NCBI RefSeq assembly: GCF_030053415.1
Contig: NZ_JASGBJ010000001.1
Location: 1,240,001 to 1,304,000 of the forward strand
Length of the DNA stretch: 64,000 nucleotides
Reading direction: 5' to 3'
DNA from: Marinobacter sp. CHS3-4
GTDB lineage: Bacteria > Pseudomonadota > Gammaproteobacteria > Pseudomonadales > Oleiphilaceae
A program made the translations under genes and the position numbers. This document shows, piece after piece, positions 1 through 8,447 of this stretch. A model generated the notes under the pieces. That model did not search any database. It was not told where the DNA came from and was given only the letters and a program-made list of their open reading frames with translations. The stretch's first letter is position 1; every line of letters starts with the position of its first letter.

Positions 1-2082
1 AAGATCTTCGGCGAGAATCGCCGCAACTCGAAAGGTTGGGATCTCACCGATCCGGTGACCATCGAGGCGATCGAGAAGGGTCGTGGTGCCTACAAAGAGC
101 ACCACTGGAAAGGCGGTCCTTTAATCAAGGGGAAAGTGTCGGGCTCCGAAGTTCAGGTGGTGCGTAACCCGGCCAATCCGGACGACCTTGTAGGTCACGT
201 CACCCAGGCTGATAAAGCGGACATCGACACGGCCATTTCCGCCGCTGGGAAAGGCTTCAAATCCTGGTCCGCCAAACCGGTTGAAGAGCGCGCCGAGTGT
301 CTGCGCAAAGTGGCCGACCTCTATGAAGAGAACACCTATGAGCTGTTCGCGCTGACCGCCCGGGAAGCGGGCAAGTCGCTGTCGGACGCTGTTGCGGAAA
401 TCCGCGAAGCGGTGGACTTTGCCCATTTCTATGCCAACGAAGGCATTCGTTACAAAGACAGCGGGGAAGCTCGTGGGCCAGTGGTGTGCATTTCACCCTG
501 GAACTTCCCGCTGGCCATCTTTACCGGCCAGATCCTGGCGAATCTGGTCGCGGGCAATACGGTTCTGGCCAAGCCGGCCGAACAGACGTCGCTGCTTGCT
601 GCGCGAGCCGTTGAACTGATGCACGAGGCAGGCATTCCGAAGGACGCAATCCAGTTGCTGCCAGGCACCGGTGCAACCGTGGGTGCGGGCCTGACCTCGG
701 ATTCTCGTGTTGCCGGGGTCTGCTTCACCGGTTCCACCAATACGGCGAAGGTGATTGACAAGGCCATGGCGGAAAACATGGACCCGGACGCCGTAATGGT
801 GGCAGAGACCGGTGGCCTGAACGCCATGATTGTGGATTCCACGGCCCTGCCAGAGCAGGTCGTGCGCGATGTGATGGCGTCGTCGTTCCAGAGTGCGGGC
901 CAGCGTTGTTCGGCACTTCGGATGCTGTATGTCCAGGAGGATGTTGCCGACGGGCTGATGGACATGCTCTACGGTGCCATGGAAGAGCTGGGCATCGGTG
1001 ACCCCTGGCTGCTGTCCACGGACGTCGGTCCGGTGATTGATGACCCATCGGCCAAGAAAATTACCGATCACTGCAAGAAGTTCGAGAATACGGGTCAGCT
1101 TCTGAAGAAGCTGAGTGTGCCGCACACCGGCAACTTTGTGTCTCCGGCTGTAATCCGGGTAAACGGCATCGAGGATCTCGAGGAAGAAATCTTTGGCCCG
1201 GTGTTGCACGTGGCCACCTTCAAAGCCAAGGACCTCGATAAGGTTGTGGACGACATCAATGCGAAAGGCTATGGCCTGACCTTTGGTGTTCACAGCAGGG
1301 TGGATACCCGTGTCGATCGCATCACCCGCCGTATCAAGGTGGGTAACACCTACGTAAACCGCAATCAGATCGGCGCCATTGTTGGGTCTCAGCCATTTGG
1401 TGGTGAAGGCCTGTCGGGCACTGGCCCGAAAGCCGGTGGCCCCCAGTATGTGCGTCGGTTTATGAAAGGTGAGACGGTTCAGACCACCACGGAGTCCGGT
1501 GGTGACAAGGTGGATGCGAAAAAGCTGAAGAGCCTGATTGGCAAACTGGACAACATGGAAACCCAGGAGCCAAAAGCCCGGGTCGAGACCATGAAGCAGA
1601 TCTTCGATTCGGTGCCGGAGCCACTGGATGCCCACGTCGAGGAAATGCCCGGGCCGACTGGCGAATCCAACCTGTTGAGCAATCATGCTCGCGGCGTGGT
1701 GATCTGTCTGGGTCCTGACAAGGAGACGGCCATTGAGCAGATGGAGATGGCTCTGGCGCAAGGCAACAAAGCCGTGGTGATTGCGCTGGGGATCAGTCAT
1801 ACCCTGGATCGTGCTGCCAGGGCTGGCTTGCCTGTCGTGGGTGTGGAAGGCCGTCTGGAGCCAGATGCCGTTGAGAACGTCGATGGTTTCGATGCGCTCG
1901 TCAGCTGCGCCAAGCCGTCACTGCTGAAGCCATTCCGCCAGGCGCTGATGAAGCGCAGCGGCGCGCTGCTGCCACTGATCACCGAGCACAAGCTGGATCA
2001 GCGGTACGTGGTTGAACGTCACGTCTGTGTGGACACCACCGCCGCCGGTGGTAATGCCAGCCTGATCGCGGCTTCAGAATAG
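1..2082 (+). CDS. putA: Bifunctional proline dehydrogenase/P5C dehydrogenase PutA, C-terminal part (5' end outside window)
   Basis: The frame is open from base 1, so this is the 3' part of a longer gene; the first in-frame GTG at 55 is internal. The 693 residues seen are the aldehyde dehydrogenase half, which oxidises glutamate semialdehyde to glutamate with NAD+, plus the PutA C-terminal segment. Supporting motifs are the catalytic Cys codon at 907-909 in GQRCSA, the ETGG glutamate motif about 35 residues earlier, QPFGGEGLSGTGPKAGGP, and the conserved PutA tail TTAAGGNAS just before the stop. The proline dehydrogenase domain, and any DNA-binding domain, would lie upstream. A hairpin follows the stop and separates it from the convergent DsbA-like gene. 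Confidence 0.95.
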   Translation, partial: KIFGENRRNSKGWDLTDPVTIEAIEKGRGAYKEHHWKGGPLIKGKVSGSEVQVVRNPANPDDLVGHVTQADKADIDTAISAAGKGFKSWSAKPVEERAECLRKVADLYEENTYELFALTAREAGKSLSDAVAEIREAVDFAHFYANEGIRYKDSGEARGPVVCISPWNFPLAIFTGQILANLVAGNTVLAKPAEQTSLLAARAVELMHEAGIPKDAIQLLPGTGATVGAGLTSDSRVAGVCFTGSTNTAKVIDKAMAENMDPDAVMVAETGGLNAMIVDSTALPEQVVRDVMASSFQSAGQRCSALRMLYVQEDVADGLMDMLYGAMEELGIGDPWLLSTDVGPVIDDPSAKKITDHCKKFENTGQLLKKLSVPHTGNFVSPAVIRVNGIEDLEEEIFGPVLHVATFKAKDLDKVVDDINAKGYGLTFGVHSRVDTRVDRITRRIKVGNTYVNRNQIGAIVGSQPFGGEGLSGTGPKAGGPQYVRRFMKGETVQTTTESGGDKVDAKKLKSLIGKLDNMETQEPKARVETMKQIFDSVPEPLDAHVEEMPGPTGESNLLSNHARGVVICLGPDKETAIEQMEMALAQGNKAVVIALGISHTLDRAARAGLPVVGVEGRLEPDAVENVDGFDALVSCAKPSLLKPFRQALMKRSGALLPLITEHKLDQRYVVERHVCVDTTAAGGNASLIAASE

Positions 2083-2090
2083 GGCCTAAG

Positions 2091-2125
2091 GCCGAGGATG
2101 CCCCGGAAAACGGGGCATCCTCGGC
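2091..2125. terminator. Perfect 15-bp hairpin between convergent genes
   Basis: Bases 2091-2105 are perfectly complementary to 2111-2125 with a 5-base loop. It sits 8 bases after the putA stop and 6 bases before the stop of the opposite-strand gene, so it can act in both directions. There is no clear T-run on either side, so it may be a transcript-end stabiliser rather than a strong intrinsic terminator. Confidence 0.6.
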
Positions 2126-2131
2126 AGGTGC

Positions 2132-2776
2132 TCAGGCTTCCTGTGAAATTTCCCGGAATGCCTGAATCAGGGTTTCGGGTTCCTGAGCCCCTGAAATCAG
2201 GTACTTCTCGTTGACGATAAAAGCCGGCACGGCGGAAACGCCAGCCTGCTGATATTTTGCTTCGTCCTGGCGAACGGCTTCGGCGTATAGATCTGAAGAC
2301 AGAATGTCCCGGGCCTGATTTCCATCCAATCCTGCGTTTTCCGCACAATCGGCGAGGACCTCCGGGTCCGAGATGTTCGCTGCGTCCCCAAAGTAGGCAT
2401 CGAAACAAGCCAGTTTCATTGCCGTCTGCTTTCCCTGCTCTTCGGCCCATTTCACCAGGCGATGGGCGTCGAAGGTATTGCGGGTATAGCGTTGCTGCAT
2501 CTTTTCAAAGTTCAGCCCCAGATCCGTGGCAATCGCGATCATCTGTGACTGGGCTTCCTCCATTTCCTGTTCAGACCGACCGTACTTTTTGGCAAGGGCG
2601 GGCAGGATGGGTTCTGCTTCGGCAGCTGGATCCGGGTTCAACTCGAAGGCGTGCCACTGGATTTCGAAGTCCACTTCATTTTGCAATGCCTCCATGGCCT
2701 TCTGCAGTCTGGCGTAGCCAATGGCGCACCAGGGGCAGGCGATATCGGACACAATGTCTAACTTAAGTTCGGTCAT
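2132..2776 (-). CDS. DsbA-family oxidoreductase (FrnE-like 2-hydroxychromene isomerase/disulfide isomerase fold)
   Basis: A 214-residue thioredoxin-fold protein. The redox motif CPWC is at residues 14-17 (after VSDIA), as in cytoplasmic FrnE/DsbA-like proteins, with the cis-proline region VSAVPAF and the segment YLISGAQ near the C-terminus. No signal peptide is visible, so it is probably cytosolic. I chose ATG 2776 because the family begins MTELKLDIVSD, a GAGGAG ribosome site precedes it, and the ATG overlaps the TGA of the upstream symporter gene (ATGA); an in-frame start further upstream would add 30 unrelated residues. It is likely translationally coupled to the symporter. The substrate is unknown. 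Confidence 0.88.
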   Translation of the reverse strand: MTELKLDIVSDIACPWCAIGYARLQKAMEALQNEVDFEIQWHAFELNPDPAAEAEPILPALAKKYGRSEQEMEEAQSQMIAIATDLGLNFEKMQQRYTRNTFDAHRLVKWAEEQGKQTAMKLACFDAYFGDAANISDPEVLADCAENAGLDGNQARDILSSDLYAEAVRQDEAKYQQAGVSAVPAFIVNEKYLISGAQEPETLIQAFREISQEA

Positions 2777-4113
2777 GGTTCTCCTCGAATTGCTTGGTCT
2801 GGAGCCAGTCGTTCCATGATCCGGCAGGTAAGAAGATCTCCGGTGACGTTGATGGCGGTTCGGCACATGTCCAGAATGCGATCAACGCCCATGATCAGAG
2901 CGATCCCGGCAGGGGGAACCCCTACAGTCTGAAGAACCATGGCCAGAATTACGATACCCACGCCGGGTGTCGCGGGTGAACCAATGGATGCACCGACGGC
3001 CATGGCAACCACCAGTGCCATGCTGCCCATGCTCAGATCAATCCCATAAACCTGGGCCAGAAAAATCGTTGCCACTGCCTGGTACAGGGCGGTGCCATTC
3101 ATATTAATGGTGGCGCCCAGTGGAATGACGAACTGGGAAATCGATGGCCGTACCTTGAGCTTGTCTTCCGCGGTGCGAATCGAAAGAGGCATGACGGCGG
3201 CGGAGCTGGAGGTCGAAAACGCAAGCAGCAGGACGTCACGAGTGTTGCGCAGAAACGCGGACGGTGAATCTCCCACCAGAAAGCGAAGGATCAGCATATA
3301 AACGCCCATCAACAGAAGAAGCCCAATTAGTACTGTGGCAACGTAAGACGCCATGCCGAGCATCGCCTGGAACCCGATCGTGGTGGTCAGTTGCGCCATG
3401 AGGCCGAAAACCGCGTAGGGCGCCAGTTTCATGGCCCACTTTACGACGGTCATACAGACCTGTTGCAGGGAATCCAGCAGGTCCAGCATGGGGCGGGATT
3501 TTTCCTCAGGCATGCTGACAAGTGCGACTCCCACGATGATCGAGAAAATCACGACCTGAAGCATCTGGCCTTCGACCATGGCATCCAGCGGGTTGCCGGG
3601 CAGAAGGCCGAGTAACGCCTGGGGCAGTTCCATCACCGAAGGCACGGGTGCGGCTGCACCGGCGCCCGCCTCGCCGGCGGGTAGCGTCAGGCCTTCCATC
3701 ATGCTGCCAGGGTTGAGCACAGACCCGACCCAAAGGCCGATTGCGGCCGCCATGGCCGTGGTAACAACGAAGAAACTGGTCACTCGGAAGCCAAGCTTTC
3801 GCAGTTGCTCCAGGTTTTCACTGGCGGCCAGGCCGCGCACCACCGAGGCAATGACCAGGGGAATCACGATCATCTGGATGGTGGCAAGAAAGAGCTGGCC
3901 TGGAAAGGCCAGCCAGTTGCCAATCAGCAAGCCGCGTTCAGGTTCCACCAGGCCGACCGATGGGCCCAGAAGGGTTCCGACGACAAGGCCAAGAAACATT
4001 CCGACCAGAACTTTCAGCCACAGTCGGCCTTTAACCAGACCAACCAGATAGATGCTCAGATGCCTTAGCGGACGGGGAGGGTCTTGTAACGGGTTGCTTT
4101 GGGCGTCTGCCAT
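2773..4113 (-). CDS. Dicarboxylate/amino acid:cation symporter (DAACS family)
   Basis: A 446-residue inner-membrane carrier of the GltP/DctA type that takes up glutamate, aspartate or C4-dicarboxylates with H+ or Na+. Family signatures are visible: a serine-rich re-entrant loop (STSSSAAVMPLSI), the NMNGT motif (usually NMDGT) followed by ALYQAVATIF, and GSPATPGVGIV in the second hairpin loop. About eight hydrophobic segments are present. Its end overlaps the start of the DsbA-like gene by four bases. The substrate cannot be fixed from sequence. Confidence 0.92.
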   Translation of the reverse strand: MADAQSNPLQDPPRPLRHLSIYLVGLVKGRLWLKVLVGMFLGLVVGTLLGPSVGLVEPERGLLIGNWLAFPGQLFLATIQMIVIPLVIASVVRGLAASENLEQLRKLGFRVTSFFVVTTAMAAAIGLWVGSVLNPGSMMEGLTLPAGEAGAGAAAPVPSVMELPQALLGLLPGNPLDAMVEGQMLQVVIFSIIVGVALVSMPEEKSRPMLDLLDSLQQVCMTVVKWAMKLAPYAVFGLMAQLTTTIGFQAMLGMASYVATVLIGLLLLMGVYMLILRFLVGDSPSAFLRNTRDVLLLAFSTSSSAAVMPLSIRTAEDKLKVRPSISQFVIPLGATINMNGTALYQAVATIFLAQVYGIDLSMGSMALVVAMAVGASIGSPATPGVGIVILAMVLQTVGVPPAGIALIMGVDRILDMCRTAINVTGDLLTCRIMERLAPDQAIRGEP

Positions 4114-4164
4114 GAGGACAGCATTCCTTGGAATGTCATGGGGAATGACTGAAGCATAGCGCAG

Positions 4165-4866
4165 TCAGACCTGGTTGACGCTGTCGATCTCCTGTTGGGT
4201 CAAAGTACGATAGTCTCCGGGAGCCAGTGTGTGGTCCAGTTCAATGTCGCCAATTTGTTCCCGATGTAAAGCGACGACGCGATTGCCAACCGCATGGAAC
4301 ATGCGTTTTATCTGGTGGTAACGGCCTTCGTAGAGTGTCAGTTTTGCGACGCGGCCTGACAAAGGTTCCAGAGTTGCGGGCCGGGTCGTCAATTGCTCGT
4401 ATTCGAACCATATGCCTGCCGCAAACCGGTCCACCGTGTCGGGCGAGAACTCATACGCTGTGGTTACCCGATAGACCTTTGGCTTTTCAGAATCTGGCTC
4501 CGTCAGGGTTCGCGACCACTGGCCATCATTGGTAAGAAGCATGAGCCCGGTACTGGCACGATCCAACCTGCCGGCAATGTGTAATTCGGGGTAGTGGCTG
4601 GTATCAATGAGATCCATCACAGTGGAGTGAGTGGTATCTGTTGTGGCGCTCAAAATGCCAGCGGGCTTGTATAGCATCAGGTAATGGGCGACAGCCCCGG
4701 CCTGAACGATGTGCCCCTGACAGGTGACCGTCGAGAAACGGCTGACTTCCTGAGCAGGCTCACTACAGGGGGTGCCATCGACCTGAACAAGGCCGGCCGC
4801 AAGGAGACCATTGGCCTGTTTGCGACTAACCCCGTTCTGATTACTCAGAATCCGCGATAATTTCAT
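4165..4866 (-). CDS. rsuA: 16S rRNA pseudouridine synthase, RsuA type
   Basis: 233 residues, the usual RsuA length. An N-terminal S4 RNA-binding domain (about residues 1-60, with VSRKQANGLLAAG) precedes the RsuA/RluB/E/F catalytic domain. The catalytic Asp lies in GRLDRASTGLMLLTNDG, and the late motif EGRYHQIKRMFHAVGN closely matches E. coli RsuA, which makes pseudouridine 516 in 16S rRNA. The closing segment APGDYRTLTQQEIDSV also fits RsuA rather than RluB/RluE. The gene stands alone between the symporter and the phosphatase gene; its ribosome site is weak. Confidence 0.85.
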   Translation of the reverse strand: MKLSRILSNQNGVSRKQANGLLAAGLVQVDGTPCSEPAQEVSRFSTVTCQGHIVQAGAVAHYLMLYKPAGILSATTDTTHSTVMDLIDTSHYPELHIAGRLDRASTGLMLLTNDGQWSRTLTEPDSEKPKVYRVTTAYEFSPDTVDRFAAGIWFEYEQLTTRPATLEPLSGRVAKLTLYEGRYHQIKRMFHAVGNRVVALHREQIGDIELDHTLAPGDYRTLTQQEIDSVNQV

Positions 4867-4886
4867 GGCCGCATCTTAGCCTGTCA

Positions 4887-5981
4887 CTAACCCGAAAACT
4901 CAAATCCCAGCAGGGTTCTGTCGTCTTTGACCGGAGCACCATCACGAAAACGCTCAACGGATCGGAAAATCCGGTCCATGCTTTCAGCCAAGGATGAATC
5001 CTGAGTTTCCATAAACGCCTGATAGAGGCGTTCGATGGAGTACATCTCGCCCGTATCATTGAATTGCTCGAATAAACCGTCAGTGAATACCATGCCTCGT
5101 TTCCCGATTGCCCGAGTATCGAGAACCTGCTCGGGCCATGGCCCCGCATCGGACAGAACGCCGACCGGCATCCCACCCTCAAGCTTGACCGCGCCCATAT
5201 TCGTTGTCAGCAATCCCTGATGGCCGAATGTCGCAATACTGATCTTGTGAAGGTCCATGTCTATCAGACATAGAATCCCTGACACAAACATCCGGCCTTC
5301 ATCGTTCCGGTAGGCCTGGATGAAGCGGTCGTTGACCTTTTGGACAACCGATTGCGGCGAACCGCCCAAGTTTTCGGCGACAAGGGCCCTCACACACTGC
5401 ACAGCGCGGTTCGACCGCTCGTCATGCCCCATCGCGTCAGCGATTAGCCACCAGGCGCGTGTGTCAGTTTCATGGTGCGTCCAGACAGCGTCACCCCCGT
5501 TGCCGTGCAGCGGGAGACACTTACTTTGTATCGAAACGGCATGTTTCTCTACACCTGGCTCTGAAGTCGGCGTTTCTGGGCCGGGTACGTGTATCCCGGG
5601 AAGCCTCGCGGCTGGCTTTGAGGACAGCAGGCGTAATCGATGTTCGAGGTATGCAACCTCATTCGAGTCAGAAAAGCGTGGTTCAATGGTGAGTTCATAC
5701 TCTCGACGTAGTGTCGGGGAGGGGCACGACAGGCGTTCAGTGTGTCGCGCAATATCACCGCGCAACAATGCCTTATAGAGAGCTTCCCAGCGTGCTTTTT
5801 GCGATCCATCCATCGCTTCAAGAACATTGATCCGCGCACCCTCGCGCAGCAGTGTCTCACCGTTGTTGTCTGTGGCGAAGTCACGCCAGGCATCATTCGC
5901 CTCGACCAGATTGAGATTTGTATCGATTACATAGGTTGGGTCTTGCGTTGGATCATGCTCACTTACTTTGGTAGGGCTCAT
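4887..5981 (-). CDS. PAS domain-containing SpoIIE/PP2C-type serine phosphatase
   Basis: 364 residues. The N-terminus (about 15-125) looks like a PAS sensor (YVIDTNLNLVEANDAW). Residues about 155-360 form a SpoIIE-like PPM phosphatase with the metal motifs GGDAVW and IADAMGH, then VFTDGLFEQFN and a final KDDRTLLGFEF. Such enzymes usually dephosphorylate anti-sigma-factor antagonists in partner-switching systems. No STAS-domain or anti-sigma kinase gene is adjacent, so the target is unknown. I chose ATG 5981; a TTG at 6002 in the same frame would add seven residues and neither start has a strong ribosome site. Confidence 0.82.
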   Translation of the reverse strand: MSPTKVSEHDPTQDPTYVIDTNLNLVEANDAWRDFATDNNGETLLREGARINVLEAMDGSQKARWEALYKALLRGDIARHTERLSCPSPTLRREYELTIEPRFSDSNEVAYLEHRLRLLSSKPAARLPGIHVPGPETPTSEPGVEKHAVSIQSKCLPLHGNGGDAVWTHHETDTRAWWLIADAMGHDERSNRAVQCVRALVAENLGGSPQSVVQKVNDRFIQAYRNDEGRMFVSGILCLIDMDLHKISIATFGHQGLLTTNMGAVKLEGGMPVGVLSDAGPWPEQVLDTRAIGKRGMVFTDGLFEQFNDTGEMYSIERLYQAFMETQDSSLAESMDRIFRSVERFRDGAPVKDDRTLLGFEFSG

Positions 5982-6341
5982 ACGTAGGTTTACCTGGCCC
6001 AACAGAACAGTCTGCTGGGGTAACGGATCAGTCTTGCATGCCCGCTACCTTTTTACTAATTTCTCAGGCATTTACTTTCTTCGTGGATGTGTACCCCACA
6101 ACGCCTGACCTCCCATAGCCTCAAACGCAAGACAGTCTATTGGCATCGACCGCCTTACTCGAATGCTCGCTTTTCGACCACCCGGAACTGCGAGAGCTAC
6201 CTTAAGGACGGTGCCAACTCTTTGTATTTGATAGGTCTCGTGAAGATGAAACTGCGATTCTTACTGTGGGATTCAGCAGTTGCGTCCGTTCAGGCGCAAG
6301 CTTATCGTTAAGCACAGATGACTTGGACGGGAGTGTGCATC
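5982..6341. other. Intergenic region between divergent genes, no gene seen
   Basis: About 360 bases separate the phosphatase gene (minus) from the esterase gene (plus). The only sizeable open frame (6087-6311, plus) lacks a ribosome site and protein-like composition. No hairpin with a T-run and no convincing -35/-10 pair was found. It presumably carries both divergent promoters. Confidence 0.5.
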
Positions 6342-7016
6342 TTGAATGCCCAGCATGCCATCGCCGACGCGGCACAGCGATTGAGAATGCCGGTGTTACT
6401 GGCGCTGTTTCTCCTAATCACTGCCTGCAGTGATTCTTCGCCTCGCTATCAGCCTCTGGCGCAGGACTCAGTTGTGCTGGCATTCGGGAACAGCGTCACC
6501 CATGGAACTGGAGCCGGAAAGGGCGAAGACTTCCCTTCACTGCTGGCAAAGGACACCGGTTGGACGGTCGTCAATGCCGGTATACCCGGTGACACGGCGA
6601 GAGAAGCACGTGGACGCATCGGCGGACTGCTCCAGAAACACGAACCGGACCTGGTGATAGTGGAACTGGGCGGTAATGATTTTTTGCGTCGCCAGTCTGC
6701 TAATCAGGTGAAGGAGCATCTTCGGGAAATAATTACCGCCGTGCGCCGGTCCGGAGCCATACCTGCGCTTGTCGCGGTACCAGAGTTTTCCGTGTTTGGC
6801 GCCAGTGTGGGCAGCCTGTCAGACTCGCCCATCTATGCGGAGCTGGCCGAGGAAGAGCGCATTCTGCTGATCGACGGTATTTTCTCCGAAGTACTCTCTG
6901 ACGAAGGTCTGCGGGCAGACCGGATTCACCCCAATGCTAGCGGCTATCGCAAGATGGCTGACGGCATTGCCGCGGCGCTAACTGAAGCGGGCCTGAAACC
7001 TGAGATCAGCCCTTGA
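6342..7016 (+). CDS. Lipoprotein SGNH/GDSL-family esterase (arylesterase/TesA-like)
   Basis: 224 residues from a TTG at 6342, chosen because GGGAG lies 8 bases upstream; an ATG at 6318 has no ribosome site and an ATG at 6387 would leave a very short signal n-region. The signal sequence ends in a lipobox (LLITAC), so it is probably a periplasm-facing lipoprotein. The SGNH blocks are visible: nucleophile Ser in AFGNSVTHGTG, Gly in NAGIPGDT, Asn in ELGGNDF, and the Asp-His pair in ADRIHPN. Block I has GNS rather than the usual GDS. The family hydrolyses thioesters, aryl esters or lysophospholipids. The AT-rich gene that follows begins 11 bases later and looks foreign. Confidence 0.85.
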   Translation: MNAQHAIADAAQRLRMPVLLALFLLITACSDSSPRYQPLAQDSVVLAFGNSVTHGTGAGKGEDFPSLLAKDTGWTVVNAGIPGDTAREARGRIGGLLQKHEPDLVIVELGGNDFLRRQSANQVKEHLREIITAVRRSGAIPALVAVPEFSVFGASVGSLSDSPIYAELAEEERILLIDGIFSEVLSDEGLRADRIHPNASGYRKMADGIAAALTEAGLKPEISP

Positions 7017-7025
7017 AAGAGTGAG

Positions 7026-7847
7026 TTATGGAAAAACTAGCGCATGAAATATGGATATTTGATGGTGAACCTGTTCAGTTCTTTTGTTTGCCTTTTTCCA
7101 CTCGAATGACGGTTGTTAGGCTTTCTAGCGGAGAGCTATGGGTTCATAGTCCAATCAAATTATCCAAGTCAATTGCAGAGCAAATTGACAGTCTAGGTCG
7201 TGTTAAATATTTAATTGCCCCCAATCATTTACACCACTTATTCATATCTGAATGGATTGCGACCTATCCAAACGCAGAAGTCTATGGGACAAACGAGGTG
7301 ATTAAAAAGCGTAGTGATATCGCTTTTCATGCCTCTCTTGATAACCCGAAAAGCTATGCTTGGGAACCAGACATTGAACAAGAACTGTTTTCTGGTTCTC
7401 CGCTGATGGAAGAATGTGTTTTTTACCATAGGAGTTCAGGTGCGTTAATTGTTACTGACCTCGTTGAGAACTTTTCAGGTAAGGACTTTAACTACTGGCA
7501 ACGGGTTGTGGCGAAAGGTGCTGGTATACTCGCCCCTAATGGGAAAATGCCTTTGGATTGGCGTTTAAGCTTCACGTTTGGAAAAGCGGACGCGCGAAAA
7601 CACCTCAACAGGTTGTTGTCTTGGAATCCGAAAATATTGGTCATGGCGCATGGTGAAATCGTCACTGAAAATGCAGACAAGTTCTTACAACAGTCTTTCA
7701 AATGGTTAGTATGAAAAATCTTTGAGAAAATCACATAAATAAGCATTTAAGAGGGATTCTCAACACTTGGCGGTCTTGGTTCAAAGTTCAGCTTATGTGT
7801 TTATGGCACAGTGGTTTAGTTAGCGTTGTTCACTCCTGAATGTTGCG
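7026..7847 (+). mobile_element. Probable single integron gene cassette (DUF4336 gene plus attC-like site)
   Basis: The unit runs from a G/TTATGG junction just before the DUF4336 start codon to a G/CTATGC junction at the 3' end of the attC-like repeat. That is the expected arrangement of a cassette: one promoterless gene, start codon at the left boundary, recombination site at the right. Its base composition differs from the flanks: I counted 51 G+C in 120 bases at 7081-7200, against 36 in 60 at 6601-6660. No integrase gene is in the window, so this would be an isolated insertion at a secondary site or the relic of a larger array. Boundaries are inferred. Confidence 0.45.
7028..7714 (+). CDS. 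DUF4336 protein (metallo-beta-lactamase-like fold), cassette cargo
   Basis: 228 residues matching DUF4336 along its length: an N-terminal EIWIFDGEPV, FSTRMTVVRL, HSPIKLS, IAPNHLHHLF, then YHRSSGALIVTDLVENF and a late MAHGEIV. The fold resembles metallo-beta-lactamases, but the usual HxHxDH motif is reduced to NHLHHLF, so metal binding is uncertain and no substrate is known for the family. Codons are AT-rich, unlike the genes on either side. The ATG is placed immediately after a GTT triplet with only a weak ribosome site, as is common for integron cassette genes. An attC-like repeat starts 21 bases after the stop. Confidence 0.85.
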   Translation: MEKLAHEIWIFDGEPVQFFCLPFSTRMTVVRLSSGELWVHSPIKLSKSIAEQIDSLGRVKYLIAPNHLHHLFISEWIATYPNAEVYGTNEVIKKRSDIAFHASLDNPKSYAWEPDIEQELFSGSPLMEECVFYHRSSGALIVTDLVENFSGKDFNYWQRVVAKGAGILAPNGKMPLDWRLSFTFGKADARKHLNRLLSWNPKILVMAHGEIVTENADKFLQQSFKWLV

Positions 7848-7852
7848 CTATG
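7736..7852 (+). repeat. attC-like recombination site of the Vibrio superintegron (VCR/VPR) type
   Basis: This 117-base noncoding block resembles Vibrio attC repeats as I remember them: AAGAGGGATTC then CAAC and TGGC in the left half, and GTTG, TCAC, CCT and GCG at the right end. The fold supports it. The outer arms 7743-7755 and 7831-7843 pair with two mismatches and two G-T wobbles. The inner arms CAACAC (7761-7766) and GCGTTG (7823-7828) pair with one mismatch. The spacers between arms are unequal (5 and 2 bases), as in genuine attC sites. The end triplets appear decayed (TAAA for TAAC at the left, GCTATG for GTTATG at the right), so activity is doubtful. Confidence 0.62.
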
Positions 7853-7871
7853 CCGTCTAAGAGTCAGTTTC

Positions 7872-8444
7872 ATGCCTGAGATAAATCCAACGAAAGTCAT
7901 GACCTTCGCAACACCAAAAGATCTCGGTCAGTGGCTCAAGATTAACCACGCAACCGAGACCGAGTTGTGGGTGAAGATTTTTAAAAAAGGAACTGATATT
8001 CCCAGCGTGAATTGGGATGACGTTGTGATTGAGGCACTGTGTTGGGGTTGGATCGACGGTGTTAAGAAATCAATCGATGATCAATCCTATTTCCAGAGAA
8101 TCACCCCAAGAAAAGCTAGAAGCGCCTGGTCAAAGAGGAATAGAGAACATGCGGAGCGCTTGATAGGCGAGGGTATGATGACGGAGGCTGGTCTTGCTCA
8201 TGTTCGTGCTGCCAAAGCTGATGGCCGTTGGGAGAATGCCTATACGGCGAGTGAAATGGAAGTGCCTCCGGACTTTATAGCGGCACTGGATAGCAATCCG
8301 AAGGCGAAACAATTTTTTGAAACACTGACTAAATCCAGTCGCTATGTCGTCGCGCACGGATTGGGAAGTGCAAAAAGACCGGAAACCAGAAAAAGACGGT
8401 TTGAGAAATTCATGGAAATGCTTCTCCGAGAAGAAAAGCCTTAG
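7872..8444 (+). CDS. YdeI/OmpD-associated family protein (COG4430)
   Basis: 190 residues typical of the YdeI/OmpD-associated (bacteriocin-protection annotated) family: MTFATPKDLGQWL, TELWVKIFKKGT, WGWIDGVKKSIDD, RITPRKARSAWSKRN and the C-terminal Arg/Lys-rich tail AKRPETRKRRFEKFMEML. The molecular function of the family is not established; homologues are linked to resistance to antimicrobial peptides and acid stress. It lies just right of the attC-like site, is less G+C-rich than the core genes, and may be a second acquired gene. No attC-like repeat follows it. Confidence 0.85.
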   Translation: MPEINPTKVMTFATPKDLGQWLKINHATETELWVKIFKKGTDIPSVNWDDVVIEALCWGWIDGVKKSIDDQSYFQRITPRKARSAWSKRNREHAERLIGEGMMTEAGLAHVRAAKADGRWENAYTASEMEVPPDFIAALDSNPKAKQFFETLTKSSRYVVAHGLGSAKRPETRKRRFEKFMEMLLREEKP

Positions 8445-8447
8445 CTT

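Noticed and set aside
493-1800. 435-residue open frame antisense to putA
   Set aside because: It is a shadow of a high-G+C coding gene: it has no ribosome site and its sequence is not protein-like, whereas the putA frame carries clear ALDH motifs.
6087-6311. 74-residue frame in the intergenic region before the esterase
   Set aside because: No ribosome site, no recognisable domain, and poor codon pattern.
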